Shown here piece after piece: positions 16,279 through 23,255 of a stretch of DNA of 49,010 bases. Both the position numbers and the translations under genes were made by a program. Every line of letters starts with the position of its first letter. The first letter of the stretch is position 1. The notes under the pieces are model-generated. The model was not told where the DNA came from and did no database searches. It saw only the letters and a list, made by a program, of their open reading frames with translations. Where the stretch lies: NCBI GenBank assembly GCA_002319915.1, contig DCFQ01000068.1, positions 22,886 through 71,895 of the forward strand. Direction: 5' to 3'. This DNA is from Bacteroidales bacterium UBA1800. Lineage in GTDB: Bacteria > Bacteroidota > Bacteroidia > Bacteroidales > VadinHA17.

Positions 16279-16863
16279 TCAGGAACCATCCCCCGGAGTG
16301 AAGTACTCACTTTTGCGAAGATAGTTCCTATCCGTGAGCTCATAAAGCCGGAACATCATCCAGCCTGTTGCTGCTCCGAGACATGCCCCTGCAAGGACGT
16401 CTCCCGGGAAATGCACTCCCAGATATATCCTGCTGTAGCTTACTGCTGCAGCCCAGATAATGATAAAGACCGTAAACCAGGCTTTTTTTATAAGAAGAAA
16501 GGTCAGTACAGCTACTCCAAAGCAGTTTGCGGCATGTGAAGAGACGAAGCTGTAGTTGCCGCCGCATGCTCCCCTGACGAGATGAACGATACCCTGCAAC
16601 GACGGGTCGTGGCACGGCCGGAGGCGCATTACCGAGTTCTTCATCAAAACGGATAGCTGGTCAGTCAGGGTAACGGCTACTGCAATTACCAGAACAATAA
16701 CCAGGAATTTTTTCCGGTATGTAAATCCGAGATAGACCAGTATTGCCAGGTAAAGCGGGATCCAAACCTGGATCCTGCTGAGAAAAAACATTACCTGGTC
16801 CCAAAATGGCGAGTTTGCCGAATTAAGAAAGATAAAAAGCTGCTTGTCAACATGTTCAATCAT
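16279..16863 (-). CDS. PAP2-family phosphatase (membrane)
   Basis: Integral membrane phosphatase of the type acting on phosphatidic acid, undecaprenyl pyrophosphate or phosphatidylglycerophosphate. The three active-site motifs are visible: KNSVMRLRP (KxxxxxxRP), FVSSHAAN (variant of PSGH with Ser for Gly) and SRIYLGVHFPGD (SRxxxxxHxxxD). About five or six hydrophobic helices fill the 194 residues. The preceding obgE stop is 9 bases away and lplA follows, so it sits in the hpt-adk-obgE-PAP2-lplA series. The substrate cannot be read from sequence. Confidence 0.9.
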   Translation of the reverse strand: MIEHVDKQLFIFLNSANSPFWDQVMFFLSRIQVWIPLYLAILVYLGFTYRKKFLVIVLVIAVAVTLTDQLSVLMKNSVMRLRPCHDPSLQGIVHLVRGACGGNYSFVSSHAANCFGVAVLTFLLIKKAWFTVFIIIWAAAVSYSRIYLGVHFPGDVLAGACLGAATGWMMFRLYELTDRNYLRKSEYFTPGDGS

Positions 16864-16872
16864 AATCCCGGA

Positions 16873-17862
16873 TCAATAATTAAGCACCTTCCAGATCATA
16901 TCCTTGAGGGTGGCAATTCCCTCGCCTGTTACTGATGAGATAAAAACACGGGAAACATCAGGAAGTTCTCTCCTCATTTCCGACTTTAGCTCATCATCCA
17001 GCAGATCGGATTTGGAGATTGCCAGGACTCTTTTTTTATCGAGCAGCTCGGGATTGAACATCTTAAGCTCATTAAGCAGGATCTCGTATTCCTGCAGAAT
17101 GTCCTTGCTGTCGGCCGGGACCACGAACAGAAGGATAGAGTTCCTTTCAATGTGCCTCAGAAACCTGATCCCGAGTCCCCTGCCCTCATGCGCTCCTTCG
17201 ATGAGTCCCGGGATATCGGCCATTACGAACGACTTATCGTCGCGATACCTGACTATTCCGAGATTCGGCACAAGGGTGGTGAATGGGTAATCGGCTATCT
17301 TCGGCTTAGCCGCTGAAACCACGGAAAGCAGGGTCGATTTGCCTGCATTCGGGAATCCGACAAGGCCCACATCTGCCAGCAACTTCAGCTCCAGGATAAA
17401 TGTGTCCTCAACGCCTTCTTCACCGGGCTGGGCATATCTCGGGGTCTGGTTTGTCGGGGATTTGAAATGAGTATTTCCAAGGCCGCCACGGCCTCCTGCG
17501 GCAAGGACCTTTACTTCCTTGTCACCGGTTATTTCGAAAAGGACCTCGCCGGTGCTTTCCTTTTTAGCGATGGTCCCGAGAGGTACCTCGATCACCTTGT
17601 CATCGCCGCTGGCACCCGTGGATTGCTGCTGTCCCCCAGGTTCACCGTTGCCTGCAAAAATATGCCTGTGGTATTTAAGATGAAGCAGGGTCCAGAGCTG
17701 GCTGTTGCCCCTCAGGATTATATGCCCGCCCCTGCCGCCGTCACCTCCATCGGGACCTCCCTTAGGGATAAATTTCTCCCGCCGGAGGTGAGCTGAACCT
17801 GCCCCCCCGTTGCCGGCACGGCAGTAGATCTTTACATAATCGACGAAATTGGATCCCGGCAT
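16873..17862 (-). CDS. obgE: Obg-family GTPase
   Basis: Ribosome-associated GTPase needed for 50S maturation and stress signalling. The N-terminal Obg fold (residues 1-160) has the glycine-rich GGDGGRGGH segment. The G domain shows GFPNAGKSTLL (G1, near residue 168), DIPGLIEGAHEGRG (G3) and SKSDLLDD (G4, Ser in place of Asn). The protein ends after the G domain (329 residues) without the OCT domain of Gram-positive Obg. adk lies 25 bases upstream. Confidence 0.96.
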   Translation of the reverse strand: MPGSNFVDYVKIYCRAGNGGAGSAHLRREKFIPKGGPDGGDGGRGGHIILRGNSQLWTLLHLKYHRHIFAGNGEPGGQQQSTGASGDDKVIEVPLGTIAKKESTGEVLFEITGDKEVKVLAAGGRGGLGNTHFKSPTNQTPRYAQPGEEGVEDTFILELKLLADVGLVGFPNAGKSTLLSVVSAAKPKIADYPFTTLVPNLGIVRYRDDKSFVMADIPGLIEGAHEGRGLGIRFLRHIERNSILLFVVPADSKDILQEYEILLNELKMFNPELLDKKRVLAISKSDLLDDELKSEMRRELPDVSRVFISSVTGEGIATLKDMIWKVLNY

Positions 17863-17887
17863 TTAAGTTACTCCTCTTCTATTTTTA

Positions 17888-18469
17888 TTACCTGGTGAGA
17901 AAAGTCTTCATACCGTCGCAGAGCCGGCCAAAGATCTCATCTATGGATCCGACCCCGTTCACAGGCTGGTATATACCCTTCTGGCGGCAGTAATCAATGA
18001 TCGGCTCGGTCTTGGCCCTGTAAACATCGATCCTGTTCTCGATCACGGCAGGGTCGGCATCATCGGGTCTTCCTGACTGATCAGCCCTGAGGATCAGCCT
18101 TTTCACCAGTTCATCATGATCCACGTCAAGTACGAGCATGCTATCGATCTTCATTCCCCTTTCGTTGAGCATCTTCTCGAGCGCAACTGTCTGGGCCACG
18201 GTCCTCGGGAATCCGTCGAAAAGGAATCCCGCACGGTTTTTGGTGTTGTCGATCTTGGAAGCGATGAGTTCTATAACAACCTCATCCGGAACAAGTTCGC
18301 CCTTTGACATGATTGAACTCATTTTCTTTCCCAGGGCACTCCCGGCTGCAATTTCAGCGCGAAGCATATCGCCTGTGGAAAGATGCATAAGATTATACTT
18401 TTCGGCGAGCTTCACCGACTGGGTACCCTTGCCTGATCCCGGAGGGCCAAAAATCAAGAAATTTACCAT
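17888..18469 (-). CDS. adk: Adenylate kinase
   Basis: Interconverts AMP plus ATP and two ADP in the cytosol. Motifs are GPPGSGKGTQ (P-loop, residues 8-17), STGDMLRAEI (AMP site), LFDGFPRT and LILRADQSGRPDD. The lid is the short form without zinc-binding cysteines. The length of 193 residues matches that form. It lies 81 bases downstream of hpt and 25 bases upstream of obgE, a common Bacteroidota order. Confidence 0.96.
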   Translation of the reverse strand: MVNFLIFGPPGSGKGTQSVKLAEKYNLMHLSTGDMLRAEIAAGSALGKKMSSIMSKGELVPDEVVIELIASKIDNTKNRAGFLFDGFPRTVAQTVALEKMLNERGMKIDSMLVLDVDHDELVKRLILRADQSGRPDDADPAVIENRIDVYRAKTEPIIDYCRQKGIYQPVNGVGSIDEIFGRLCDGMKTFLTR

Positions 18470-18550
18470 ATTGATTTAATTTGTTTTACGGGGTGTGGAT
18501 ATACTTAAATAATCCCGACACCGGTTTTTACCGCCAGCTATTTCACACCC

Positions 18551-19087
18551 TCAAATAACCAGCGAGTAAACCGAAGGAAGGTTGCGGCCCAGGCCTTCAT
18601 AATCGAGCCCGTAGCCAATTACAAAATTATTCGGTATCTCAAAACCTACATAATCAAGAGGAATCAGTTTCCTGTACATATCCGGCTTTACCAGTAGGGC
18701 GGCGATCCTTACTTCCGCCACATTCATCGATCTCAGGCTGCTGACGGTATGTTCAAGCGTGACCCCGGAATCGACGATATCCTCAACCACAATGACTGTT
18801 TTGCCCTCCAAATCTTCATTCCATCCTATCAGCTGCTTTATGGTTCCCGAAGAAGAGGTCCCGGAATAGGAAGCAAGCTTTACAAAAGTGATCCTTGCCT
18901 TGCCCTCAACCCTCCTGAACAGGTCGGAGGCAAACATGAATGATCCGTTAAGGACACCGATAAAGACTATTTCCAGGCCCTTGAAGTCATGGTTTATCCT
19001 GCACGCCATCTCATCAACCTTGGCCAGGATGGCACGTTCGGGAATAAATTCCCTGAACCTTTTATCGTGAACCTGAATTTCGTTCAT
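18551..19087 (-). CDS. hpt: Hypoxanthine phosphoribosyltransferase
   Basis: Salvages hypoxanthine (and often guanine) to IMP/GMP with PRPP. The PRPP-binding motif VIVVEDIVDSGVTL is clear near residue 95. VLNGSFMFASDL (near 45) and YVGFEIPNNFVIGYGLDY (C-terminal base-binding region) complete the family signature. 178 residues is normal. It is divergent from purE: the shared 87-base gap holds a near-match -7 box for each direction. Confidence 0.95.
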   Translation of the reverse strand: MNEIQVHDKRFREFIPERAILAKVDEMACRINHDFKGLEIVFIGVLNGSFMFASDLFRRVEGKARITFVKLASYSGTSSSGTIKQLIGWNEDLEGKTVIVVEDIVDSGVTLEHTVSSLRSMNVAEVRIAALLVKPDMYRKLIPLDYVGFEIPNNFVIGYGLDYEGLGRNLPSVYSLVI

Positions 19088-19113
19088 AAGGCAGTTTAGA
19101 ATATCAGCCGCTG

Positions 19114-19121
19114 CGAAAATA
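19114..19121 (-). promoter_or_regulatory. Probable -7 box for hpt
   Basis: Minus strand TATTTTCG, one mismatch to TAnnTTTG, 26 bases before the hpt ATG. Confidence 0.35.
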
Positions 19122-19135
19122 TGAAATTAATAACT

Positions 19136-19143
19136 TATTTTTG
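19136..19143 (+). promoter_or_regulatory. -7 promoter box for purE
   Basis: TATTTTTG, an exact match to TAnnTTTG. It lies inside the extended purE reading frame, which shows that the upstream Met at 19121 cannot be the normal start. It points to the ATG at 19175. Confidence 0.5.
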
Positions 19144-19174
19144 TCCTTATCTGGCTCTTAAATTTAACTTTCGG

Positions 19175-19681
19175 ATGGAACCTCTAGTAAGTATAATAAT
19201 GGGCAGCACCTCAGACCTGCCGGTAATGGAGAAAACGGCGCAGATACTCAACGATCTGAAGATACCCTTTGAGATGAATGCCCTGTCGGCCCACCGCACG
19301 CCGGAAGAAGTTGAGAAATTCTCACGCAACGCTGCAAAGAGAGGCATTAAGGTCATTATTGCCGCTGCCGGCATGGCGGCTCATTTGCCCGGCGTGATCG
19401 CGGCTATGACCCCGCTTCCTGTAATAGGAGTGCCCGTAAAAGCCTCCCTTGAGGGCCTCGATTCGATCTTCTCGATACTGCAGATGCCTCCCGGGATACC
19501 CGTTGCAACCGTGGGGGTCAATGCCGCTCAGAATGCCGGCATCCTCGCTGCCCAGATCCTGGGCACCGGCGACAGCGCGATCATGGAGTCGGTCGCAAGG
19601 TTCAAGGAGGGGCTCAAGAAAAAGATCGTTGAAGCCAACGAGGAGCTGAAGGCAGTAAAGTACCCGTATAAAACCAACTAG
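19175..19681 (+). CDS. purE: 5-(carboxyamino)imidazole ribonucleotide mutase
   Basis: Rearranges N5-CAIR to CAIR in purine synthesis. The signature strand and loop VSIIMGSTSDLPVMEK begins at residue 5, followed by SAHRTPEEV (catalytic His region) and AAAGMAAHLPGVIAAMT. 168 residues is typical of class I PurE. The frame is open to a Met at 19121, but the 18 extra residues are not PurE-like and overlap the promoter box, so 19175 is chosen. A GC hairpin with a T-run follows the stop. Confidence 0.95.
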   Translation: MEPLVSIIMGSTSDLPVMEKTAQILNDLKIPFEMNALSAHRTPEEVEKFSRNAAKRGIKVIIAAAGMAAHLPGVIAAMTPLPVIGVPVKASLEGLDSIFSILQMPPGIPVATVGVNAAQNAGILAAQILGTGDSAIMESVARFKEGLKKKIVEANEELKAVKYPYKTN

Positions 19682-19708
19682 TTCTTCCTCAGTGCCTCCT
19701 CTTTAGGC

Positions 19709-19764
19709 AGCCCCTTGCCCCCTGAAGGGGGTTTTTAAAGTCCCCTTCAGGGGATTTAGGGGCT
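19709..19764. repeat. 56-bp palindromic repeat with two nested hairpins
   Basis: Outer arms AGCCCC and GGGGCT enclose two hairpins, CCCCC-TGAA-GGGGG (19718-19731) and TCCCC-TTCA-GGGGA (19741-19754). The whole reads as an imperfect palindrome. It has the form of the short CCCCTGAAGGGG palindromes that I know as recurrent intergenic elements in Bacteroidota genomes. Confidence 0.65.
19718..19736 (+). terminator. Likely intrinsic terminator of purE
   Basis: A five-pair all-GC stem with a TGAA loop followed directly by TTTTT, 37 bases after the purE stop. It is part of the palindromic repeat, which may thus serve as terminator. Confidence 0.55.
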
Positions 19765-19868
19765 TCATTGGCAGAGGACGACCCAAAGAGGAGACAAAGA
19801 AGAAAACCGAAAAATATTCATCCGGCCCTTGACAGGGACCGGAATTTTTTTTATCTTGTTGAGGTAAT

Positions 19869-20714
19869 TTGAAACAGTTGTTCTCGCTGCACAAAATATC
19901 TGTTTCTGTCTTACTTTTTGTCTTCGCCTCAAACACCTCCGCACAGGATAGCTATATCCTGCCGGCAGGCGCTGATGAAGCAGGGATGGGCTATTCATGC
20001 GTTGCAAAGCCCGGATTCTGGTCCTCCTTTTCAAACCCGGCATCCCTCGCTTCCCAGAAAGAGCCGGCAGCCGGAATATGCTATGAAAACAGGTTCAATA
20101 TCAGTGAGCTGGGAATCAGGACGGCAGGACTGGTAATACCGGCCGGCACAACCACCCTCGGTGTCGTCTACAGCAATTTCGGCTACAGGTATTTTTCAAG
20201 GCACAAGGCCGGACTGGCCAGCGGCCTTAACCTTTCGGAAAAGCTCGCCGCCGGGGTGCAAATCGACTATTTCTATGAACACGTGCCAGGTGAAAACAAT
20301 GACAGGAGCCGTCTCACCTTCGCGGCAGGAGCATTGTTCAAAGCCTCAGAGGCAGTAAGGCTAGGCTTCAGGATCTTCAACCCCATACCCGGTTCTGTCA
20401 GAAAGCATTTTCTGCCGGCTTCGGTAGAGGCAGGCGCAGAGGTGGTGCTGGGAAGACCGCTTTCGGCAACTGCCCAGGCTGAGATTGAGGAGGGGAAGAA
20501 GATGCGGATCTCCATGGGGTTTGAATATGCGGTCCGGGCAGGCTTTAAGATAAGAGGAGGGTTCACGAGCGGGAGCTCTTCTTTCTGCTTCGGGCTGGGG
20601 TATAGGGTGAAATCTGTGTCGGCGGATCTCGGGTTTATGGTCCACGACAGGCTGGGGGTTACTTCGGTGGCATCGGTTGTCTTCAATCTCAACAGGCAAA
20701 CAAATAAAAAATAA
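19869..20714 (+). CDS. Outer-membrane beta-barrel protein of PorV/PorQ-like type
   Basis: 281 residues beginning at a TTG (19869) preceded by GAGGT. No in-frame ATG fits before the signal peptide. Residues 1-25 form a signal peptide ending SNTSAQ. The mature part consists of alternating beta strands with Gly/Tyr and ends with a terminal strand (SVASVVFNLN) typical of barrels. The early segment GMGYSCVAKPGFWSSFSNPASL resembles the N-terminal PorV/PorQ (FadL-like) family, where an Asn-Pro-Ala motif recurs. The exact role, including any link to type IX secretion, is inference. The CGCAAAG-class unit begins two bases after the stop. Confidence 0.7.
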   Translation: MKQLFSLHKISVSVLLFVFASNTSAQDSYILPAGADEAGMGYSCVAKPGFWSSFSNPASLASQKEPAAGICYENRFNISELGIRTAGLVIPAGTTTLGVVYSNFGYRYFSRHKAGLASGLNLSEKLAAGVQIDYFYEHVPGENNDRSRLTFAAGALFKASEAVRLGFRIFNPIPGSVRKHFLPASVEAGAEVVLGRPLSATAQAEIEEGKKMRISMGFEYAVRAGFKIRGGFTSGSSSFCFGLGYRVKSVSADLGFMVHDRLGVTSVASVVFNLNRQTNKK

Positions 20715-20715
20715 T

Positions 20716-20754
20716 AACCGCCAAGTCCGCAAAGTAGGCGCAAAGGACTCAAAG
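20716..20754 (+). repeat. Left terminal inverted repeat of the GxxExxY unit
   Basis: 39 bases starting AACCGCCAAG and ending GACTCAAAG, with four GCAAAG-like words. It begins two bases after the stop of the preceding barrel gene. Confidence 0.7.
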
Positions 20755-20780
20755 CATTTATTAAAGTTAGTTCCCAGATC

Positions 20781-21159
20781 ATGGATGAAAATGTGTTGTC
20801 GAAAATAATGATAGGACTAGCGATAGAAATGCATAGTTCCCTGGGGCCTGGTTTGCTTGAAAGCTCTTACAAAGAATGTCTCTACTACCGACTTAAAATT
20901 GAAGGTTTAAAGGTCGAAAAAGAAAAACCAATGCCCCTGATCTTTAAAGTGGTAAAAACTGGAATGCGGTTACCGGATCGACTTATTAGTTGAAAATAAG
21001 GTAGTTATTGAAATCAAAAGCGTGGAAGCCCTTAATGAGGTCAACTTGGCTCAGACCCTGACATACTTGAGACTGGGAAAATATAAGCTCGGATTATTGA
21101 TAAATTTTAACGTTGCAAAACTTAAGGACGGTATAAAACGGGTTGTAAATCAACTATGA
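20781..21159 (+). pseudogene. GxxExxY protein (PD-(D/E)xK nuclease-like), frameshifted
   Basis: The first frame gives MDENVLSKIMIGLAIEMHSS followed by LGPGLLESSY, which contains the family-naming GxxExxY motif, up to Lys at 20957. The frame then ends at a stop at 20990-20992. The sequence resumes in the +1 frame from 20956 (KLECGYRIDLLVE, then VVIEIKS) to a TGA at 21157-21159. Asp in RIDLL and Glu-x-Lys in IEIK are the expected PD-(D/E)xK nuclease residues and lie after the shift. Joined, the product is about 126 residues, the usual family length. The shift sits at a run of five A (20954-20958); removing one A restores the frame. It is either a decayed copy or a sequence error. The biological role of the family is unknown to me. 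Confidence 0.85.
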
Positions 21160-21193
21160 AGAAACCTACTTTCATAATGATCTTATCATATTC

Positions 21194-21233
21194 CTTAGCG
21201 TCCTTGGCGCAACACTTTGCGCTCTTTGCGGTT
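21194..21233 (-). repeat. Right terminal inverted repeat of the GxxExxY unit
   Basis: The reverse complement starts AACCGCAAAGAGCGCAAAGT and ends GGACGCTAAG, aligning with the left arm. It lies 12 bases before the TTG that is the likely start of the next gene. Confidence 0.7.
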
Positions 21234-21245
21234 AAAAAAAAGTCG

Positions 21246-23222
21246 TTGCGGTTTCTTTTCAAACTTTCCATTCTTACTGTCTTCAATTGTTATTTTATTA
21301 ACAGCACTATTGCACAGGATGAAAGGCTCTCCGAATCAGTCCGGTCGATCCTGGAGGAGCTTGCCGGTGATGAATCCGGCGAGGAGGCCGGCAACAGTAT
21401 TACCGAACGCCTTTACGACCTGTCGGAAAAGCCTGTCGATCTGAACTCCTCCGATGAACAGGAATTGTCCCGCCTCTTCTTTCTGACCGATTTCCAGGTA
21501 AAGTCGCTGGCTGATTATGTCCGCAAATCCGGGAAGATCCTGACGGTCTTTGAGATCATGAATATCCCCGGGTTCAACAGGGACCTGGCAGAGATGCTGG
21601 CACCTTTCATAACACTCGGCAGCCAGAAGGACCGGACGGTCGATTCCTCGAGGATCAGCAGCAATCTGGTTATGACTTTCTCACAGAAATTCGGGACAGG
21701 CGACACCACGGCCCCCGGACCGCCATGGAAGCTGCTTTCCAGGTACAGGCTTGCCGCCGGAAGGATAAATGCCGGCTTCACCACCGAAAAGGATGCTGGG
21801 GAATTGCTCCTCACGGGAAAACCGCCAGGACCCGACTTCTATTCCGCAAATATTTCCTGGAGCGGAAAGGGCGTGCTAAGGAAAGTCATTGCAGGCGATA
21901 TAAGCGGAAGTTTCGGGCTGGGTACATGTGTGAACACAGGCCCCGCAACCGGGCTCTCGCTTACTGCTGCCGGGTATCTTTCAGGCGGGGACGAAATCAG
22001 GCTTTGCACGTCCACTGATGAAAACAACTTCTTCAGGGGCGCAGGATTCTCGCTGAAATTCAGGAAAGTATCTGTCACATGTATTCTGTCAGACAACAGG
22101 ATAGATGCTACGGTTGATACATTGCCCGGGACCGGTACCCGGACCATAAGTACATTTTACAGGGCGGGCCTTCACAACAGCTCCGCCACACTGAAAAAAA
22201 AGGATGCCGTAAGGGAATATGCAGCCGCGATCTCGGCGTCATGCGATTTCAATAACATCAGGTTCGGGGTCGTGTGGTCGGGCGTCAGGTTCTCAATTCC
22301 CGTGAGAAAGGCTGCCGGTGATCCCGAGTCGGTTTTCGATTTCGAGGGGGACAGGAATTCGGTGATGTCGGTATGGTACAAGGCAGTTACGGGGAAATTG
22401 ATCCTATTTGGGGAGGCCGCTGCCGATGTCGGCCTCAAAACCGCCGTTGTCCAGGGTGCCTCTTTCCGGCTCTCAGACAGGCTTACCGGCAATCTTCTCT
22501 GCAGAAGTTACGCACCGGGATTTACAAGCTTCCACGGCAAAGGCTTGTTTCAGTCGTCATCAGGGGATAATGTAAGGGGTATCTTCGGAAACTTCACCTT
22601 TGAAGCTGCACGGTATCTTTTCATAAGCTGCGGGTGCGACCTTCGCTGGTACCCCTGGCTCAGGTACCGCTGCAGCACACCTTCAGAAGCCAAAAGCTGC
22701 CAGGCAATGGTGAAGTACCAGCCTGCAGGGCCTTGTTCCGCGGAAATTGCCTATGATTACCGGTGCTCTGTTTATGACGATCCTGAAAAGGAGGGTATAA
22801 AGAAACAGTATGAGGCGGTCAGTCATTCATTCAAAGGCGCCTTCAGAATTACCGCCGGCGATAACCTCGCATTTACCACGAGATTGGAGTACAGGAGGGC
22901 TGTTGTTCCGGAGAGCCGCGGGACGGCGCTGATCCAGGACATAAGCGTGAAGTTCAGCGATTTGCCGCTAAGATGCTGGTTCCGCTGCGCCCTCTTTACA
23001 ACCGACGACTGGAATTCGAGGATCTATGCCTATGAAAATGATCTTCCCGGCACATTCAATATACCTGCCCTCTCGGGAAAAGGCAGCCGGATAGCCGTAA
23101 TGCTCCAGTGGGAACCAATCCGGGCCACAGAGCTGAGGATCAAGTATTCAACGGGTGACCTGGCCGGGCGGGAGGCTCCCGGGCCCAGCGACTTAAGGAT
23201 CCAGCTCAAGTTAAGGTTCTGA
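21246..23222 (+). CDS. Helix-hairpin-helix outer-membrane protein
   Basis: About 658 residues. After a signal peptide ending NSTIAQ come an acidic segment and two ComEA-like helix-hairpin-helix modules (around PVDLNSSDEQELSRLFFL and ILTVFEIMNIPGFNRDLAEM; residues about 55-115). A long strand-rich region follows and ends in LRIQLKLRF, a C-terminal aromatic strand typical of an outer-membrane barrel. The frame is open to an ATG at 21156 that overlaps the GxxExxY stop, but the extra 30 residues would be encoded by the repeat arm. The TTG at 21246 gives a normal signal peptide and is preferred with moderate confidence. This combination of HhH and barrel is recurrent in Bacteroidota; the function is unknown. 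It converges on recJ with a 33-base gap. Confidence 0.75.
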   Translation: MRFLFKLSILTVFNCYFINSTIAQDERLSESVRSILEELAGDESGEEAGNSITERLYDLSEKPVDLNSSDEQELSRLFFLTDFQVKSLADYVRKSGKILTVFEIMNIPGFNRDLAEMLAPFITLGSQKDRTVDSSRISSNLVMTFSQKFGTGDTTAPGPPWKLLSRYRLAAGRINAGFTTEKDAGELLLTGKPPGPDFYSANISWSGKGVLRKVIAGDISGSFGLGTCVNTGPATGLSLTAAGYLSGGDEIRLCTSTDENNFFRGAGFSLKFRKVSVTCILSDNRIDATVDTLPGTGTRTISTFYRAGLHNSSATLKKKDAVREYAAAISASCDFNNIRFGVVWSGVRFSIPVRKAAGDPESVFDFEGDRNSVMSVWYKAVTGKLILFGEAAADVGLKTAVVQGASFRLSDRLTGNLLCRSYAPGFTSFHGKGLFQSSSGDNVRGIFGNFTFEAARYLFISCGCDLRWYPWLRYRCSTPSEAKSCQAMVKYQPAGPCSAEIAYDYRCSVYDDPEKEGIKKQYEAVSHSFKGAFRITAGDNLAFTTRLEYRRAVVPESRGTALIQDISVKFSDLPLRCWFRCALFTTDDWNSRIYAYENDLPGTFNIPALSGKGSRIAVMLQWEPIRATELRIKYSTGDLAGREAPGPSDLRIQLKLRF

Positions 23223-23255
23223 CCTGCCGGAATAACATGTACAAAATGGGAATTA

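Larger units (their letters stand above)
20716..21233. mobile_element. Candidate mobile unit: GxxExxY nuclease gene between CGCAAAG-type terminal inverted repeats
   Basis: The left arm 20716-20754 and the reverse complement of the right arm 21194-21233 agree at about 31 of 40 aligned positions by hand. Both start AACCGC and carry GCAAAG-type words; in the left arm these are at 20720, 20729, 20740 and 20749, spaced 9, 11 and 9. The arms enclose a single gene, the frameshifted GxxExxY protein. No transposase of a known family is present. I see no certain target-site duplication. The right arm lies inside the extended reading frame of the next gene. Confidence 0.6.

Noticed and set aside
19121..19174. 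18-residue N-terminal extension of PurE.
   Set aside because: It overlaps the -7 promoter box and lacks the PurE pattern, which starts at the ATG at 19175.
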